A DNA stretch of 64,000 bases from assembly GCF_001298675.1 (NCBI RefSeq), contig NZ_CYIG01000018.1, positions 1-64,000 of the forward strand, in the 5' to 3' direction. The stretch comes from Paenacidovorax caeni. GTDB lineage: Bacteria > Pseudomonadota > Gammaproteobacteria > Burkholderiales > Burkholderiaceae_C. Every line of letters starts with the position of its first letter. The stretch's first letter is position 1. Below are positions 36,504-45,943 of the stretch, piece after piece. The notes beneath the pieces were generated by a model. That model was not told where the DNA came from. It did not search any database and saw only the letters and a list, made by a program, of their open reading frames with translations. Both the position numbers and the translations under genes were made by a program.

Positions 36504-36847
36504 TGCGCCCTCCCCTGCAGCCACTTGTCGCCCAGGGCCTGCATGCTGGCGCACGTGTCGGCCGGGTTGCTGGGGGCCTGGCGCAGGGTGTGGTCGGCCC
36601 TGGCGGCGAGGTCTTGGGCGGCGCTGGCTGCTGCCCGGCGCGCGGGCGCTGCGGCCTGGGCGCGCTTGTTGGCCTGCTCGCGCAGATCCTCGACGGCGTC
36701 GCTGCACGCGGATGCATCGCTGAGCGCCTGGTCGCGTTGCAGTCGCGCGGCCGTGGCCGCGTCGCGCTGGCCCAGCCAGCTCCAGCCCAGCGCGGCGTTG
36801 GCCGCGAGGCTGGCCACCAGGGCGTAGGTCAAGGTTCGCGCTGCCAT
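36500..36847 (-). CDS. Rz-like inner-membrane spanin
   Basis: A 115-residue protein with an N-terminal membrane anchor ('LTYALVASLAANAALGWSWL') and a long helical, Ala/Arg-rich periplasmic part, as for i-spanins. It starts on the last base of the endolysin stop codon and pairs with the downstream Rz1-like protein. Confidence 0.8.
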   Translation of the reverse strand: MAARTLTYALVASLAANAALGWSWLGQRDAATAARLQRDQALSDASACSDAVEDLREQANKRAQAAAPARRAAASAAQDLAARADHTLRQAPSNPADTCASMQALGDKWLQGRAQ

Positions 36848-37305
36848 TACGTCCCCTGAATGCCCAGCACCGTGCCTTTGTCGGTGATGGTGATGACGCG
36901 GTTGGACTGCGACGCGGGCACGCGTGTGCTGACGTGCACCCAGGCCTTTTTGCCGATGCGCTCGTAGATGAGCTGGCCGATGCCAAGCACCGAGACCTTG
37001 GGCGCCAGCGCGCGGGCAATCTGCAGGGGCGTGCCGTAGCCGGGTGCCACGATGTCGGCGGCCTGGCCGGTGGTGTGGTCGCTGGACGTGACGCCGCCCA
37101 CGGCCGCGTTGAGCGCGCGGCAGCGGTAGCCGCTGGTGACGGTGACGGGCACGCCGCCCAGGGTGGCGCGGATGCGCTCCAGCACCTCGGCGGTGGCGCG
37201 CAGGCGGGCAACGGCCTCGGGCGTGGGCGTGTTGTCGATGCCCAGCTCGCGGGCCTTGGCGCTGGCCACCAGTTCGGCCAGGGTGAAGTGTTCGGTGAGT
37301 TGCAT
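36847..37305 (-). CDS. Phage endolysin, peptidase M15 (L,D-/D-Ala carboxypeptidase-like)
   Basis: A 152-residue M15A-type zinc peptidase. 'TSGYRCRALNAAVGG' and H77-x2-G-x-A-x-D84 ('SDHTTGQAADI') plus 'WVHVS' (His124) provide the zinc ligands and catalytic site. It cleaves peptidoglycan cross-links during lysis. There is no signal peptide, so release depends on the holins. It is between the holin-like genes and the spanins. Confidence 0.92.
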   Translation of the reverse strand: MQLTEHFTLAELVASAKARELGIDNTPTPEAVARLRATAEVLERIRATLGGVPVTVTSGYRCRALNAAVGGVTSSDHTTGQAADIVAPGYGTPLQIARALAPKVSVLGIGQLIYERIGKKAWVHVSTRVPASQSNRVITITDKGTVLGIQGT

Positions 37306-37307
37306 GG

Positions 37308-37637
37308 CTATCCCTCTTTGACGCGGGTGCGGACGATGAGAACGACAAAGCCCAGGGCCAGGCACACGTCCTGCACGGTGGGGCCTTGCAGCGGCATGAG
37401 CAGCGCGAGCAGCTCTGTGGTGCTGGGGGGCATGGGCAGGTAGCGCCACAGGGGGGCCACCAGGGCACCCGCGCCGCCAAGGGCGAGCAGCAGCCAGGCC
37501 AGGGCCTTGAGCCACTCGGTGACGCGCTCGCGCAGGCCCAGGCCGGGGCGGCACGGCGCGGTGCGCTCCAGCTTGTTGAGAGCCTCGGCCAGTACGACCA
37601 GGCCCGCGAGCACGTGGATGGTTTGCAGCGTGGTCAT
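37308..37637 (-). CDS. Putative holin-associated membrane protein
   Basis: A 109-residue protein with three hydrophobic segments ('IHVLAGLVVLAEAL', 'ALAWLLLALGGAGALVAPLW', 'VQDVCLALGFVVLIV') and a short charged C-terminus ('RTRVKEG'). It lies in the lysis cassette 2 bases before the endolysin gene and overlaps the upstream holin-like gene by 4 bases. It may be a second holin or antiholin. Confidence 0.65.
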   Translation of the reverse strand: MTTLQTIHVLAGLVVLAEALNKLERTAPCRPGLGLRERVTEWLKALAWLLLALGGAGALVAPLWRYLPMPPSTTELLALLMPLQGPTVQDVCLALGFVVLIVRTRVKEG

Positions 37638-38038
37638 GGCATGCCCTCCCCTGTTTGCGGTACGCCGGAGACGCGGCGGATGGCGGCCATGAGCACCTGC
37701 TGGGCGCCGCCGCCCACGGCGAATGCGCCACCCAGCAGCAGCGACTCGGGCACCGAGGCCAGAAGCAGCGCCAGGGGCGTGAGGTAGCCCGCCGTGAGGC
37801 TGGATGCAAAGGCAACGGCCATGCGCCGCAGCGTAGTGCGCACCAGCTGCTGCCAGGTGTCGCCCGTGGCGGGCACGCTGTTGAGCAGGATGATGGCCAC
37901 GAGCGAGCCCGCGAAGCCTGCGATGAGCAGGTCAGCCCGCAGGCCCAGTGGCACGCCAAAGGCCGAGAGCGCCGTGGTGGCCGTGGCGCCCACGGCGAGC
38001 GTGGCCACGCCTGCGGCGGTGGATGTGGGCTCAGGCAT
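37634..38038 (-). CDS. Putative phage holin
   Basis: A 134-residue membrane protein with about four hydrophobic segments ('GVATLAVGATATTALSAFGV', 'LLIAGFAGSLVAIILL', 'RRMAVAFASSLTAGYLTPLA', 'SLLLGGAFAVGGGAQQVLMA'). Its position as first gene of the lysis cassette points to a holin controlling endolysin release. Named family not certain. Confidence 0.7.
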   Translation of the reverse strand: MPEPTSTAAGVATLAVGATATTALSAFGVPLGLRADLLIAGFAGSLVAIILLNSVPATGDTWQQLVRTTLRRMAVAFASSLTAGYLTPLALLLASVPESLLLGGAFAVGGGAQQVLMAAIRRVSGVPQTGEGMP

Positions 38039-38056
38039 TGGCCCCCCCTTCAGAAC

Positions 38057-38082
38057 AAAAAAAAACCCGCTGGTCGGGCGGG
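38057..38082 (-). terminator. Terminator between tail-tip genes and lysis cassette
   Basis: On the minus strand CCCGC-N7-GCGGG followed by nine T. It lies 29 bases after the stop of the gene at 38111 and 18 bases before the holin start. Confidence 0.8.
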
Positions 38083-38110
38083 CTGGTGGAGGAGTGCGGG
38101 GGCGGCATGG

Positions 38111-38401
38111 CTATGTGCCCCGGGATTTGTCGCAATGCCCGGGGTCGAGCGCATCGAGCAGCCTGCACAGCAGGCACCCCCAGCGGCGGCCGCCGTCGCG
38201 TGCGCGGGCGGCGCGGCTGGAGATGGTTTCGTCCTCATGTCCGTTGGCGGCCACGTTGACCAGTTGGTCAAAGCCCACAGCGATGCGCCAGGCCTTGCCG
38301 GGGTTGGCCAGGATCGACCACAGGTAGCGCGCCAGCGCCACCAGCGGCGCCAGGGCCAGCACGGGCAGCAGCGCGAGCAGCGCCAGGCGGGAGCCGGTCA
38401 T
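38111..38401 (-). CDS. Small phage membrane protein
   Basis: A 96-residue protein with an N-terminal hydrophobic segment ('LALLALLPVLALAPLVALARYLW') and a Cys-containing C-terminus ('WGCLLCRLLDALDPGHC'), a pattern seen in unnamed proteins of related phages. It starts 4 bases inside the previous gene (ATGA). Function unknown. Confidence 0.7.
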   Translation of the reverse strand: MTGSRLALLALLPVLALAPLVALARYLWSILANPGKAWRIAVGFDQLVNVAANGHEDETISSRAARARDGGRRWGCLLCRLLDALDPGHCDKSRGT

Positions 38402-38883
38402 GGCCGCTCGCCCTCTTGCACGGGCGCGGTGATGATGGCCTGCACGTCCACCTCGTGGCCCGCTTGCTGCAGCAGTGCGATGCCTGCGGGCAGATCCGGG
38501 CTGTCGAGGTCGATGTACTTGCGCACGCTCGCATCCTTGACCACGGCCGCCACGGTGGGCGTGGCATCGGCCAGGATGCCCCACTTCGCCGGGCCAAAGC
38601 GGTCAAAAAATGCACCCACGCTGATGTGGCGCGGCGCTGCGGCAGGCGCAACCGGCGCATGGACGAATACCGGCTGGCCTGCTGCAGCGCTCGCCTCGCG
38701 GTCATAGCGCTGGCCGAGCAGCTCCTCGCGCAGGCTGTCGACCTCCACCAACTGAGGGCCGTCGATACGCGAGGGGGATTGCGCAACGGCAATTACCGTA
38801 TCTGCCACGTCCAGATGCGCGTAATAGATTACAGGGGATTTTTCTTGGATCGTTTGCATTTTTATTTCTTCGGAGTTGATCAC
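38398..38883 (-). CDS. Phage tail-region hypothetical protein
   Basis: A 161-residue soluble protein. The central part ('VDSLREELLGQRYDREASA', 'HISVGAFFDRFG') resembles tail-fibre-chaperone or assembly proteins that follow fibre genes, but no family is recognised. It overlaps both neighbours by ATGA, so it is translated with the tail-tip genes. Confidence 0.65.
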   Translation of the reverse strand: MINSEEIKMQTIQEKSPVIYYAHLDVADTVIAVAQSPSRIDGPQLVEVDSLREELLGQRYDREASAAAGQPVFVHAPVAPAAAPRHISVGAFFDRFGPAKWGILADATPTVAAVVKDASVRKYIDLDSPDLPAGIALLQQAGHEVDVQAIITAPVQEGERP

Positions 38884-39170
38884 GATGGGTAATATTCCGT
38901 AAGCTCCCAGGAAATGACTGTTGGATATGTTGGTGATCCGCTAGTTTTAAAAAATATTGAACTACCTCCATTGGTTAAAGAGATGTATCCGATGGGAGCG
39001 GGATTGCTATTGATACTACCCTCCACCCCGCCAAGCAATCGCAATTCAGTGAAATTCGGGTCTACGGGCGTTATTGGCAGCGTGGTTCCGCCGGTTGTGG
39101 TAATTGATGCAATACCCCGCTGTATCGCCTTAATACCGCCAACACCGAGTATTTGAGATGCAAGTGGCAT
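38880..39170 (-). CDS. Small tail-tip/fibre protein, AT-richer
   Basis: A 96-residue protein, beta-rich and Gly/Ser/Thr-rich ('SITTTGGTTLPITPVDPNF', 'GSSIFFKTSGSPTYPTVI'), typical of receptor-binding or fibre tips. Its DNA is clearly less GC-rich than the rest of the phage, suggesting recent exchange. It has no recognised family. Confidence 0.6.
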   Translation of the reverse strand: MPLASQILGVGGIKAIQRGIASITTTGGTTLPITPVDPNFTELRLLGGVEGSINSNPAPIGYISLTNGGSSIFFKTSGSPTYPTVISWELTEYYPS

Positions 39171-39173
39171 GGT

Positions 39174-39869
39174 TTATATCCATCCTTTTCCATTGCCAGA
39201 GTTTCCAGAATTGACCAGTTGAAATTTCAGGCGCGGCACGTTGAGCCGCATTGGCCCGGACTGGCCGCGAATCTTTCCATCTCCAGGATCGACAATCGCC
39301 TCCGAGGACATGGACAAGTCCGTGATTAATACGGTGTCGCGCAGGCCCCCAGGAAACGGCAGAAAGAGCGTGGCTGGCGCAAGGAATACGTAATGCATAC
39401 CCGGCCTGGCCACGGTATCCGCCGTCACGAAAACAATAGGGGGGGACAGTGCTGCACCGATCAGCCACCAGAATTCCTGCGCCAAATCGTCAGCCGGATC
39501 AACACCGCTATTCACATTCCTGGCCCGGTACACCTGCCCATTACTCGGAGACCAGACCACGGCGCCACTGCCGTAAAACATGGGGTGCGGTTGCCACATT
39601 TGCGCCCCCACGGCTTGGGCGGCCGTCGAGGCGAGAATGGCCGTTTGCGCTTCGATGGCTGCTGCGGCACTGGCTGCCTCATTCGCACTGGTAGCGCTAT
39701 CACGCGCATCAAGGGCGTTTTGATAAGTCGCCTCGGAAATCGCATTCACCTGCTCGCGGTGCGGCGTGAGCGCCGCGACGTGCGCGTCGGCGTGCGCGTC
39801 GAATTCAGGGTCTCCGATGTACGGCGCAACAGGCAGTGGCGCAATCGGCACGGGGACAATAATCGTCAT
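39174..39869 (-). CDS. Phage tail fibre-like protein
   Basis: A 231-residue protein. Residues about 40-90 form an Ala-rich helix or coiled coil ('ARDSATSANEAASAAAAIEA'), as in fibre shafts; residues 90-231 are beta-rich with a chitin-binding/CBM-like 'VWSPSNGQVYRARNVNSG' segment of the type found in fibre heads. The 3' half is AT-richer than neighbouring genes. It starts 4 bases inside the preceding gene. Confidence 0.7.
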   Translation of the reverse strand: MTIIVPVPIAPLPVAPYIGDPEFDAHADAHVAALTPHREQVNAISEATYQNALDARDSATSANEAASAAAAIEAQTAILASTAAQAVGAQMWQPHPMFYGSGAVVWSPSNGQVYRARNVNSGVDPADDLAQEFWWLIGAALSPPIVFVTADTVARPGMHYVFLAPATLFLPFPGGLRDTVLITDLSMSSEAIVDPGDGKIRGQSGPMRLNVPRLKFQLVNSGNSGNGKGWI

Positions 39870-40771
39870 AGGCTCTCCAGTTCAATATCTCCAGTGGCCT
39901 CATGCACGTTGGAGGGGTCGAGCGGCATGCGCCGGTAAATGCCGAACACGGACAAGGGCTCGGCGTAGCCGTCCGAGGTGTCGCCATCGAGTGCGGCCCA
40001 CAGCGCGGGCACGGCGTCGAGCTGCTGGCGCACGCGCAGGTACTTCACGGCGTTGTCCTTGGGCATCACGACGCGCACGCGCAGGGTGGGCGCGCTCTTG
40101 ATGGGGTCCAGCGTGATGCCGCCCCAGCGGTCGCGGTCCATGTTCGAGAAGTTGAGCGCGTCGTTGCGCGGCGTCCAGGCCGCATGGCCCAGCCAGGTGC
40201 TCATGCCCACGGCGGCCTGTTCCACGCGCACCGGGCCACCGGCGCGCGTGAGCGTGACGGTGATCTGCGCGCCGGAGTACGGCGGCAGGTCGTGCAGCAC
40301 CACCGAGGGTTCGGTGTACTGGCCGCCGAAGTAGTAGTCCGACCACGTGCGCGAGCGCCGCGCGATCAGGCTTTTTTCCACGCGCCGCACCTCGGCGCCG
40401 TTGACCGTGATGACGACGGTGACGTGGTGCGCATCGACGCCGCGCAGGAAGAACGCATTGAAGCGCCGCATGGGCGCCAACGTGAAGGTGAGCGGCGAGG
40501 CCGTTACGCTGGCCGCGTTGCTCAGGTGGCGGAACATTTCCCAGCGGTTGGTGTGGCCCAGCAACTGCCAGTACTGCGGGTACACCGAGGGCGGCTGCTG
40601 CGTGGGCGCCAGGCACTTGTAGCGCAGTTGCGTTTCGGGCACGGCGAGGATCTCGCCCTCGGCCCATACGCGTGCTTCCCAGGGCTTTTCGCCGGTGCTG
40701 GCGTCAACCTCGGGGATGCTGCACGCCAGCAGGTGCGCAGGCGCCAGGGCGTGGGGTGGGATAACGATCAC
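39866..40771 (-). CDS. Phage tail-tip protein, unknown
   Basis: A 301-residue protein with no recognised name. It is beta-rich with several Trp/Tyr clusters ('WSDYYFGGQYTEPSVVL', 'VYPQYWQLLGHTNRWEMF'), fitting a tail hub or carbohydrate-contacting role. The start is a GTG at 40771, justified by a strong AAAGGAGG 7 bases upstream; an open frame to 40882 overlaps the collagen-like gene. It lies between two fibre-like genes. Confidence 0.7.
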   Translation of the reverse strand: MIVIPPHALAPAHLLACSIPEVDASTGEKPWEARVWAEGEILAVPETQLRYKCLAPTQQPPSVYPQYWQLLGHTNRWEMFRHLSNAASVTASPLTFTLAPMRRFNAFFLRGVDAHHVTVVITVNGAEVRRVEKSLIARRSRTWSDYYFGGQYTEPSVVLHDLPPYSGAQITVTLTRAGGPVRVEQAAVGMSTWLGHAAWTPRNDALNFSNMDRDRWGGITLDPIKSAPTLRVRVVMPKDNAVKYLRVRQQLDAVPALWAALDGDTSDGYAEPLSVFGIYRRMPLDPSNVHEATGDIELESL

Positions 40772-40787
40772 GACTCTTCCTCCTTTC

Positions 40788-41582
40788 TCAAGCCAGGTTC
40801 CACCAAATGTTGGAGCCGTCCTTCCAAGCGACCTGCAGCGCGAAGCCCGGAAGGGGCCTGTTGCAAACGAGGTCGCTGTCAAACATGCCCTTGGGGCCGC
40901 AGATCCAGGTGCCCGTCTCCTGCCGCGCGACGGTGAAGGTCCCGGAGCTGGGCCACGTCATGTTCAGGTTCAGGAACTCGATGCGGTCGCCCAGTTGCAC
41001 GTCGGCGCGCTTGGGCAGGTACATCACGATTGCGCCGCCGCCCGTCCACACGCTGTACGTCGCGCCGAGCTGCAGCACGCCGCCATGGGTCTCGCGCAGG
41101 TAACGCGCCCGTGCCAGGTCGCGCGCGAAGGCCACCGAGGGCGTGCCCGATGTGCCGGGCACGCCCTGGGCGCCCTGGGGCCCGGCAGGACCTTGCGGCC
41201 CCGCAGGGCCTGCAGGGCCCTGGATGCCCTGCGCGCCCGTGTCACCTTTCGCGCCTGCGGGGCCTTGTGCGCCCTGCGGCCCGGTCGGGCCTGCCGGGCC
41301 CTGGGCGCCGGTTGCGCCGGTCTCCCCCTTGGCGCCTTGCGGCCCCTGGATGCCCTGGGCGCCGGTGTCGCCCTTGGCGCCCGCAGGGCCCTGGATGCCT
41401 TGTGCCCCTGGCGCGCCCGCGTCGCCCTTGGGGCCAGCCACCCCCTGGGGGCCTTGCGGGCCCGCAGGCCCAGCGAACGCACTGGCGGGAGCGCAGTAGT
41501 CCCGATCCGGGCGGATTACCAGAATCAAATCCGTGGGCAGGATCGGGCCGGGCAGTGGTCGCAAATCCAAGAACGTCGTCAT
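40788..41582 (-). CDS. Collagen-like phage tail fibre protein
   Basis: A 264-residue protein. Residues 38-148 are 37 uninterrupted Gly-X-Y triplets, with an internal repeat of '[17 protein letters not shown]' at about 65 and 107. The N-terminus (1-37, '[20 protein letters not shown]') probably anchors to the tail; the C-terminus (150-264, '[18 protein letters not shown]'-like) is a beta domain probably acting as trimerisation or receptor-binding head. The start overlaps the tape-measure stop (ATGA). Phage collagen-like proteins form trimeric fibres; prolines in Y positions cannot be hydroxylated in bacteria, and charged K-G-D/E pairs may replace that stabilisation. Confidence 0.88.
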   Translation of the reverse strand: MTTFLDLRPLPGPILPTDLILVIRPDRDYCAPASAFAGPAGPQGPQGVAGPKGDAGAPGAQGIQGPAGAKGDTGAQGIQGPQGAKGETGATGAQGPAGPTGPQGAQGPAGAKGDTGAQGIQGPAGPAGPQGPAGPQGAQGVPGTSGTPSVAFARDLARARYLRETHGGVLQLGATYSVWTGGGAIVMYLPKRADVQLGDRIEFLNLNMTWPSSGTFTVARQETGTWICGPKGMFDSDLVCNRPLPGFALQVAWKDGSNIWWNLA

Positions 41583-44500
41583 ACACGCAGCTCCAAAGTC
41601 TTCGAGGCGTTCGCGTTCTGCATTGCCTGCCCCCCACGCGTCACGCGCATGAGCACGTCGGCGGTGTCGCGCGTGTGCTGACCGATGTCGCCAAGGCGGG
41701 AGCCCTGGCTTTCCACGGCCAGCGCCAGGCGCTCGACGGCGCGGGCCATCTCTGCGCTTGACCCGCCGCCCGCAAGCTGCGAGAGCATGTCGCGCGTCTG
41801 GCCTGCGCTGTAGATGCGGGCTGCGCCCGTTACCTCCAGCTCGGGGCCTTCTTCGCCCACCAGGCGCAGGCCGCCCGCGTGGGTGCCGCCGCGCGCGAAG
41901 GCCGGGATGCCGTGCTCCTCGAACAGGGCCCGCATGTCCTCCTCGCCGACGCCATAAGCGTCCGCGATGTCCTTGGTCGTCCAGTCAAAGTAGAGGCTCG
42001 CGTTGTACGCCTTGAGGAGGTCTTCGGTGCTCTGCGGGTCGTAGCCACGAAACTGCGACCGAATCGCCTCGGACTTTGTGGGCGGGACGTATATCCCACC
42101 GCCCCCTCCCCCGTCGCCGGGGCCAGATCCGCCGATGGCAAACCCGCCGCCGCCACTGCTGCCACCACTGCCCGGCTTCTTGGCTTCTTCTTCCTTCCTT
42201 TTTTCTTCGAGGATGGCTTCGCGCAAGGCGTCGATGGCAGTCGTCACGCTCTCCACGGCCTTGGTGGTGCCGCGTATGGCGTCGATCTCCACGCGGGCGG
42301 CGGTCAGCAGGTCGTCGAGGTAGCGCAATTGCTCCTCGGCCGCCGCCAGGGTCTGCTCATCGGTGGTGAGCTGATCTTTGGCGGATTCGCCCAGGGTTTC
42401 GAGCTGCAGCGCCAGCTTGAGCTGGGCCTCCTCCCACGCCAGGCGTGAGGAGTAGGACTCCTGGCCCATGCCGCCGCGCATGGTGTCGATGGCGCGCGAC
42501 AGCTCGGCCTGGTCGGGCAAGTAGCCGCTGTTGCCTGCGGCGCCCACGGCGTCGTCAATGAAGCGCTTGGCCTGGGCCACGGCCATGGCGGCCGTGGTGT
42601 CCACCTGGCCGCGCAGCTCGCGCACGTGGCCCTGGGTCAGCTCGACGATGGCGCGCTCTTGCGCCACGCGCTCCTGCGCCGCTGTGACGCGGGCCTGGAT
42701 GGCGGTGCGCTCGGCTGCCACTGCGCGCTCCAGCGCCTGCAGTGCGGCGTCGGTGGCGGCGCGGCGGGCGTTGGCGTCGGCCTTGGCGGCCTCGGTGGCG
42801 GCTTCGCTGGCATTGGTGATGCTGGCGAACGCACCCGAGAGCTGCAGCAGCATGGCACGGGCGCGCTGCCCGGCCTCGGTGCTCGTGTCCTGGGCTTCGA
42901 CCAGGGCGCGCCACTGGGCGCGGGCGTCGCTGGCATCGATGTCGGGCAGCAGCAGGTCGAGCTGGCCCAGGGCCTCGGAGAGCTGGCGCTGCACGGTGGC
43001 GCGCTGTTCCTCGGGCGAGTAGAAGTTCTGGTAGTACGTCGCTGCGTTTGCCACCAGGGCGTCGATGCCGCCGCTAAAGTCCATGAGCGCGGCGCGTGCG
43101 TCGTCGGTCATGGTGGCAAACCAGTCGAACTGCTGACCCAGGAGGTCGAACGCGTTGTTGATGGCGCCGATCTGCTGCACGGTGGCCGCGAGCTGCTCCA
43201 TGGTCACCGAGTCGCCCAGGCCGGTGAGCATTTTTTCTGCCCAGCCGGGAATGTCCATGTCCAGCAGGGCCTGGCGTGTGTCCTTCGCAATGGCCGAGAG
43301 GTAGAGCTTCCAGCCCTCCTCTCCGTCAGCGAAGATGCCGGGCGCCCACTTGCTGGTGCGGTCGTCTTCCCAGTCGCGCACCTTCTCGCCTGCGCGCGTG
43401 ATGCGCAGCGAGCCAAAGCCCGGATCGTCGGAGCTGTCGTCGCTGTACGCGGTCATGACGTTGTAGCCGCCGTCCTGGCCGAAGGCCCTGGCCAGGCCGT
43501 TGAGCGTGTCGCCAACGCCCTTGGCCACGGCGTCAACGCCCGCCTGGGCCTGTGCGCTGTACGTGCCTGCGGTGCCGGAGCGCCGGAACACGTCGTTGCC
43601 CCCGGTGAGGGTGGTGCCGTCGTATTCAGCCGCCGCGCCCCAGTGGGGGGTGCCGCTGCGGTCAAGGCTGCTGTACAGCGAGTACAGCGCGACCAGGCCA
43701 AGTGCGATGGGCGCCAGGGCACCGCCAATCATGCCCATTCCTGGCAGCACACCAGCGCCGCCCGCTGCGATGAGCGAGCCGCCAGCACTCAGGGCGCCGC
43801 CCAGGGTAGTAGCGCCCGTGAGCCAGCCCATGCCGCCCGCGAACGCGCCGCCGATGGCGCCCACGCCGCTGAGGATGCCGCCCGCGCTGCCCATGGTGGA
43901 GAGCGCACCGCCCCCCGCACTGGCGGCCGCTGCGGTGCCTGCGCCGAAGACCGAGGCGCCGATGCTGATGATCCAGCGCTTGATGGTCATTTGGTACAGC
44001 AGGTCGAGCACGGCGGCCTTGAGCGTTTGGCCCAGGCGCTTGAAAGTGCCCGCGCCGTCCTCGAAGACGTTGACGAACACGTCGTGCGCGGTCTGGTCGA
44101 TGCTCTGCCACATGGACTGCCAGGCGGTGAACTCTTCTTCGCGCGCCTGCTTCTTGCCCAGCAGTTCGTTGCGGCGCTTGAGGCCGTCGATCTCCTGCGC
44201 CAGCGCGATTTGCTCGCGGCTCATGGTGCCGGTGATGGCGTCGCGCCGCTCCAGCTCGGCCAGGGTGGCTTCCTTGGTGAGGATGATGGCTTCGTTGCGG
44301 GCGCGCAGGACGTCGGCCTGCTGCGCCTGCGTGAGGCCGATCAGCTCGATCTCGCGCTCTAGCTCCTCGTTGGACTGCAGGACGGCGGCGGCGGATTGCT
44401 CCATACCCTGCACGACCTTGACGCGCTCGACGCGCAGGGCCTCCAGTGCCTGCTTTTCTTCGGCCATGCGCTTGACGGCCTTTTCCTGCTCCAGCATGGA

Positions 44501-45940
44501 CTTGAGGCGCTCGCCGATCAGGGCGGACTCGGCCTCGGTCACTTTGACCTTGCCGCTGCGCAGCTGCTCCAGCACGTCGATGGCGGCTTTTTCGCCCTCG
44601 GTGAGCTTCTCTTCGGCCGCCAGCTCCAGGGCAAGGTGTGCGGCACGCTTGTCGATGCTCTCGATCAGGGCATCAACGGGGTTCTTGGCGGCGGCGGCTG
44701 CCTTGCCTGCTTTTTCGACGACGTTGGTGAAACCGTCGAGGCTCTTCTTTTCTTCGCCGAAGTAGGCCTCTTTCAGCGACTTCATGGCCGCCCGCTGGAT
44801 TGATTCGTCATAACCCGCATAGGCCGCAAGTGTTTGCTGCACCTGCGCGGCATAGGAGCGCAAGGATTCATCCTTCGCCTTCGATACTTCCTCCAGGCGA
44901 GCACGAAAACGCTGTCCGTTGCTCTCCGAAGTCCACATCTGGTCAAGGTCAGACACCAGCTCTGCACGGATCTGAGCCACCGCCTGCATGTCGCCGCTTG
45001 ACCATGCAGACATGGCGGCAGCGGTCGCCCCCAGGAATTTGCCAACGGTCTGGAACGTGCGCACCACCCCTGCGCCAACGTCCATCACATAGCTGAGGCC
45101 CTCAATGGCGCTGCTGGTCCACTCGCGGATAGAGCCGTCAGCGACCAGCTTGCGCACCTCATCCCGGATTCCGCCCGTGCCGTTGGTCACGTCAAGCAAT
45201 GCCTGTGCGGCATCATCAAGCGCTGGCACCATGCCAGTGACCAGCTCTTTTTTCCAGGCATCGCCCGTGGTGGACAAGCGCACAAGGTTGTCATCGAGGT
45301 TGGCGGCGGCTGCAGCCTGCCCCTCCGTCACCTTGGCCTGCAGCTCCCCCACAGAGGCCAGATCATTAAAGAACGGCAGCGCGTTGGCCCCCTCCTTGCC
45401 CAGCAGCGCAATGGCCACGGCGCTCTTGCCTGCGCCGTCCTCGAAGTCGGCCAGCTTGCGGGCAATCTCCTGGAACTGCTCGGCAGGCGACTGGCGGCGA
45501 AACGCCTCCATGTCGATGCCCAGGGCCTGCAGCGCCTTGGACGCGCCCTTGCTTTCCTCGGTGGCACCGGCCAGGTTGCTGGAGAGCTTTTGCATCATGG
45601 CGCCGAGCTGGTCGGCGCCCACGTCGTTGTACTTGCCCACCGCCAGCAAGGCACTGAGCGCCTCGACGGTTTCGCCGGTCTGCATGCGCAGATCGTCCAG
45701 GCGGGCGCCGGTTTCGATCACCCCGGCCAGCAGGTTTTTGAATGCGCTGACGGCAAAGCCAGCAGCTAGGCCACCCGCGATGGCGCCCACTGTGGTGGCG
45801 ACTTTCTGCTGCAGGCCGTCAAAGGTGTCTTGCACCTTCTTGGCTGTAGCCAGGGCGGCCTGTTCGGTCTTGCTGAGGCCGCTGGTGTACTCGGCGTACT
45901 CCAGGCCCAGCTTGACGATGAGAGAACCCAGTGCGGACAT
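41579..45940 (-). CDS. Tail tape measure protein
   Basis: At 1453 residues, the longest phage gene here. It begins '[24 protein letters not shown]', has long coiled-coil stretches (about 320-640 and 1000-1330), a central glycine-rich hydrophobic zone ('[24 protein letters not shown]' region), and a C-terminus with '[20 protein letters not shown]', a motif common in tape measure proteins. It sets tail length and helps DNA entry. It begins 3 bases after the stop of the frameshifted chaperone frame. Confidence 0.93.
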   Translation of the reverse strand: MSALGSLIVKLGLEYAEYTSGLSKTEQAALATAKKVQDTFDGLQQKVATTVGAIAGGLAAGFAVSAFKNLLAGVIETGARLDDLRMQTGETVEALSALLAVGKYNDVGADQLGAMMQKLSSNLAGATEESKGASKALQALGIDMEAFRRQSPAEQFQEIARKLADFEDGAGKSAVAIALLGKEGANALPFFNDLASVGELQAKVTEGQAAAAANLDDNLVRLSTTGDAWKKELVTGMVPALDDAAQALLDVTNGTGGIRDEVRKLVADGSIREWTSSAIEGLSYVMDVGAGVVRTFQTVGKFLGATAAAMSAWSSGDMQAVAQIRAELVSDLDQMWTSESNGQRFRARLEEVSKAKDESLRSYAAQVQQTLAAYAGYDESIQRAAMKSLKEAYFGEEKKSLDGFTNVVEKAGKAAAAAKNPVDALIESIDKRAAHLALELAAEEKLTEGEKAAIDVLEQLRSGKVKVTEAESALIGERLKSMLEQEKAVKRMAEEKQALEALRVERVKVVQGMEQSAAAVLQSNEELEREIELIGLTQAQQADVLRARNEAIILTKEATLAELERRDAITGTMSREQIALAQEIDGLKRRNELLGKKQAREEEFTAWQSMWQSIDQTAHDVFVNVFEDGAGTFKRLGQTLKAAVLDLLYQMTIKRWIISIGASVFGAGTAAAASAGGGALSTMGSAGGILSGVGAIGGAFAGGMGWLTGATTLGGALSAGGSLIAAGGAGVLPGMGMIGGALAPIALGLVALYSLYSSLDRSGTPHWGAAAEYDGTTLTGGNDVFRRSGTAGTYSAQAQAGVDAVAKGVGDTLNGLARAFGQDGGYNVMTAYSDDSSDDPGFGSLRITRAGEKVRDWEDDRTSKWAPGIFADGEEGWKLYLSAIAKDTRQALLDMDIPGWAEKMLTGLGDSVTMEQLAATVQQIGAINNAFDLLGQQFDWFATMTDDARAALMDFSGGIDALVANAATYYQNFYSPEEQRATVQRQLSEALGQLDLLLPDIDASDARAQWRALVEAQDTSTEAGQRARAMLLQLSGAFASITNASEAATEAAKADANARRAATDAALQALERAVAAERTAIQARVTAAQERVAQERAIVELTQGHVRELRGQVDTTAAMAVAQAKRFIDDAVGAAGNSGYLPDQAELSRAIDTMRGGMGQESYSSRLAWEEAQLKLALQLETLGESAKDQLTTDEQTLAAAEEQLRYLDDLLTAARVEIDAIRGTTKAVESVTTAIDALREAILEEKRKEEEAKKPGSGGSSGGGGFAIGGSGPGDGGGGGGIYVPPTKSEAIRSQFRGYDPQSTEDLLKAYNASLYFDWTTKDIADAYGVGEEDMRALFEEHGIPAFARGGTHAGGLRLVGEEGPELEVTGAARIYSAGQTRDMLSQLAGGGSSAEMARAVERLALAVESQGSRLGDIGQHTRDTADVLMRVTRGGQAMQNANASKTLELRV

Positions 45941-45943
45941 CGG

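Noticed and set aside
41140-41500. CRISPR-like or tandem DNA repeats
   Set aside because: The regularity comes from Gly-X-Y codons of the collagen-like gene; no repeat-spacer structure and no cas genes.
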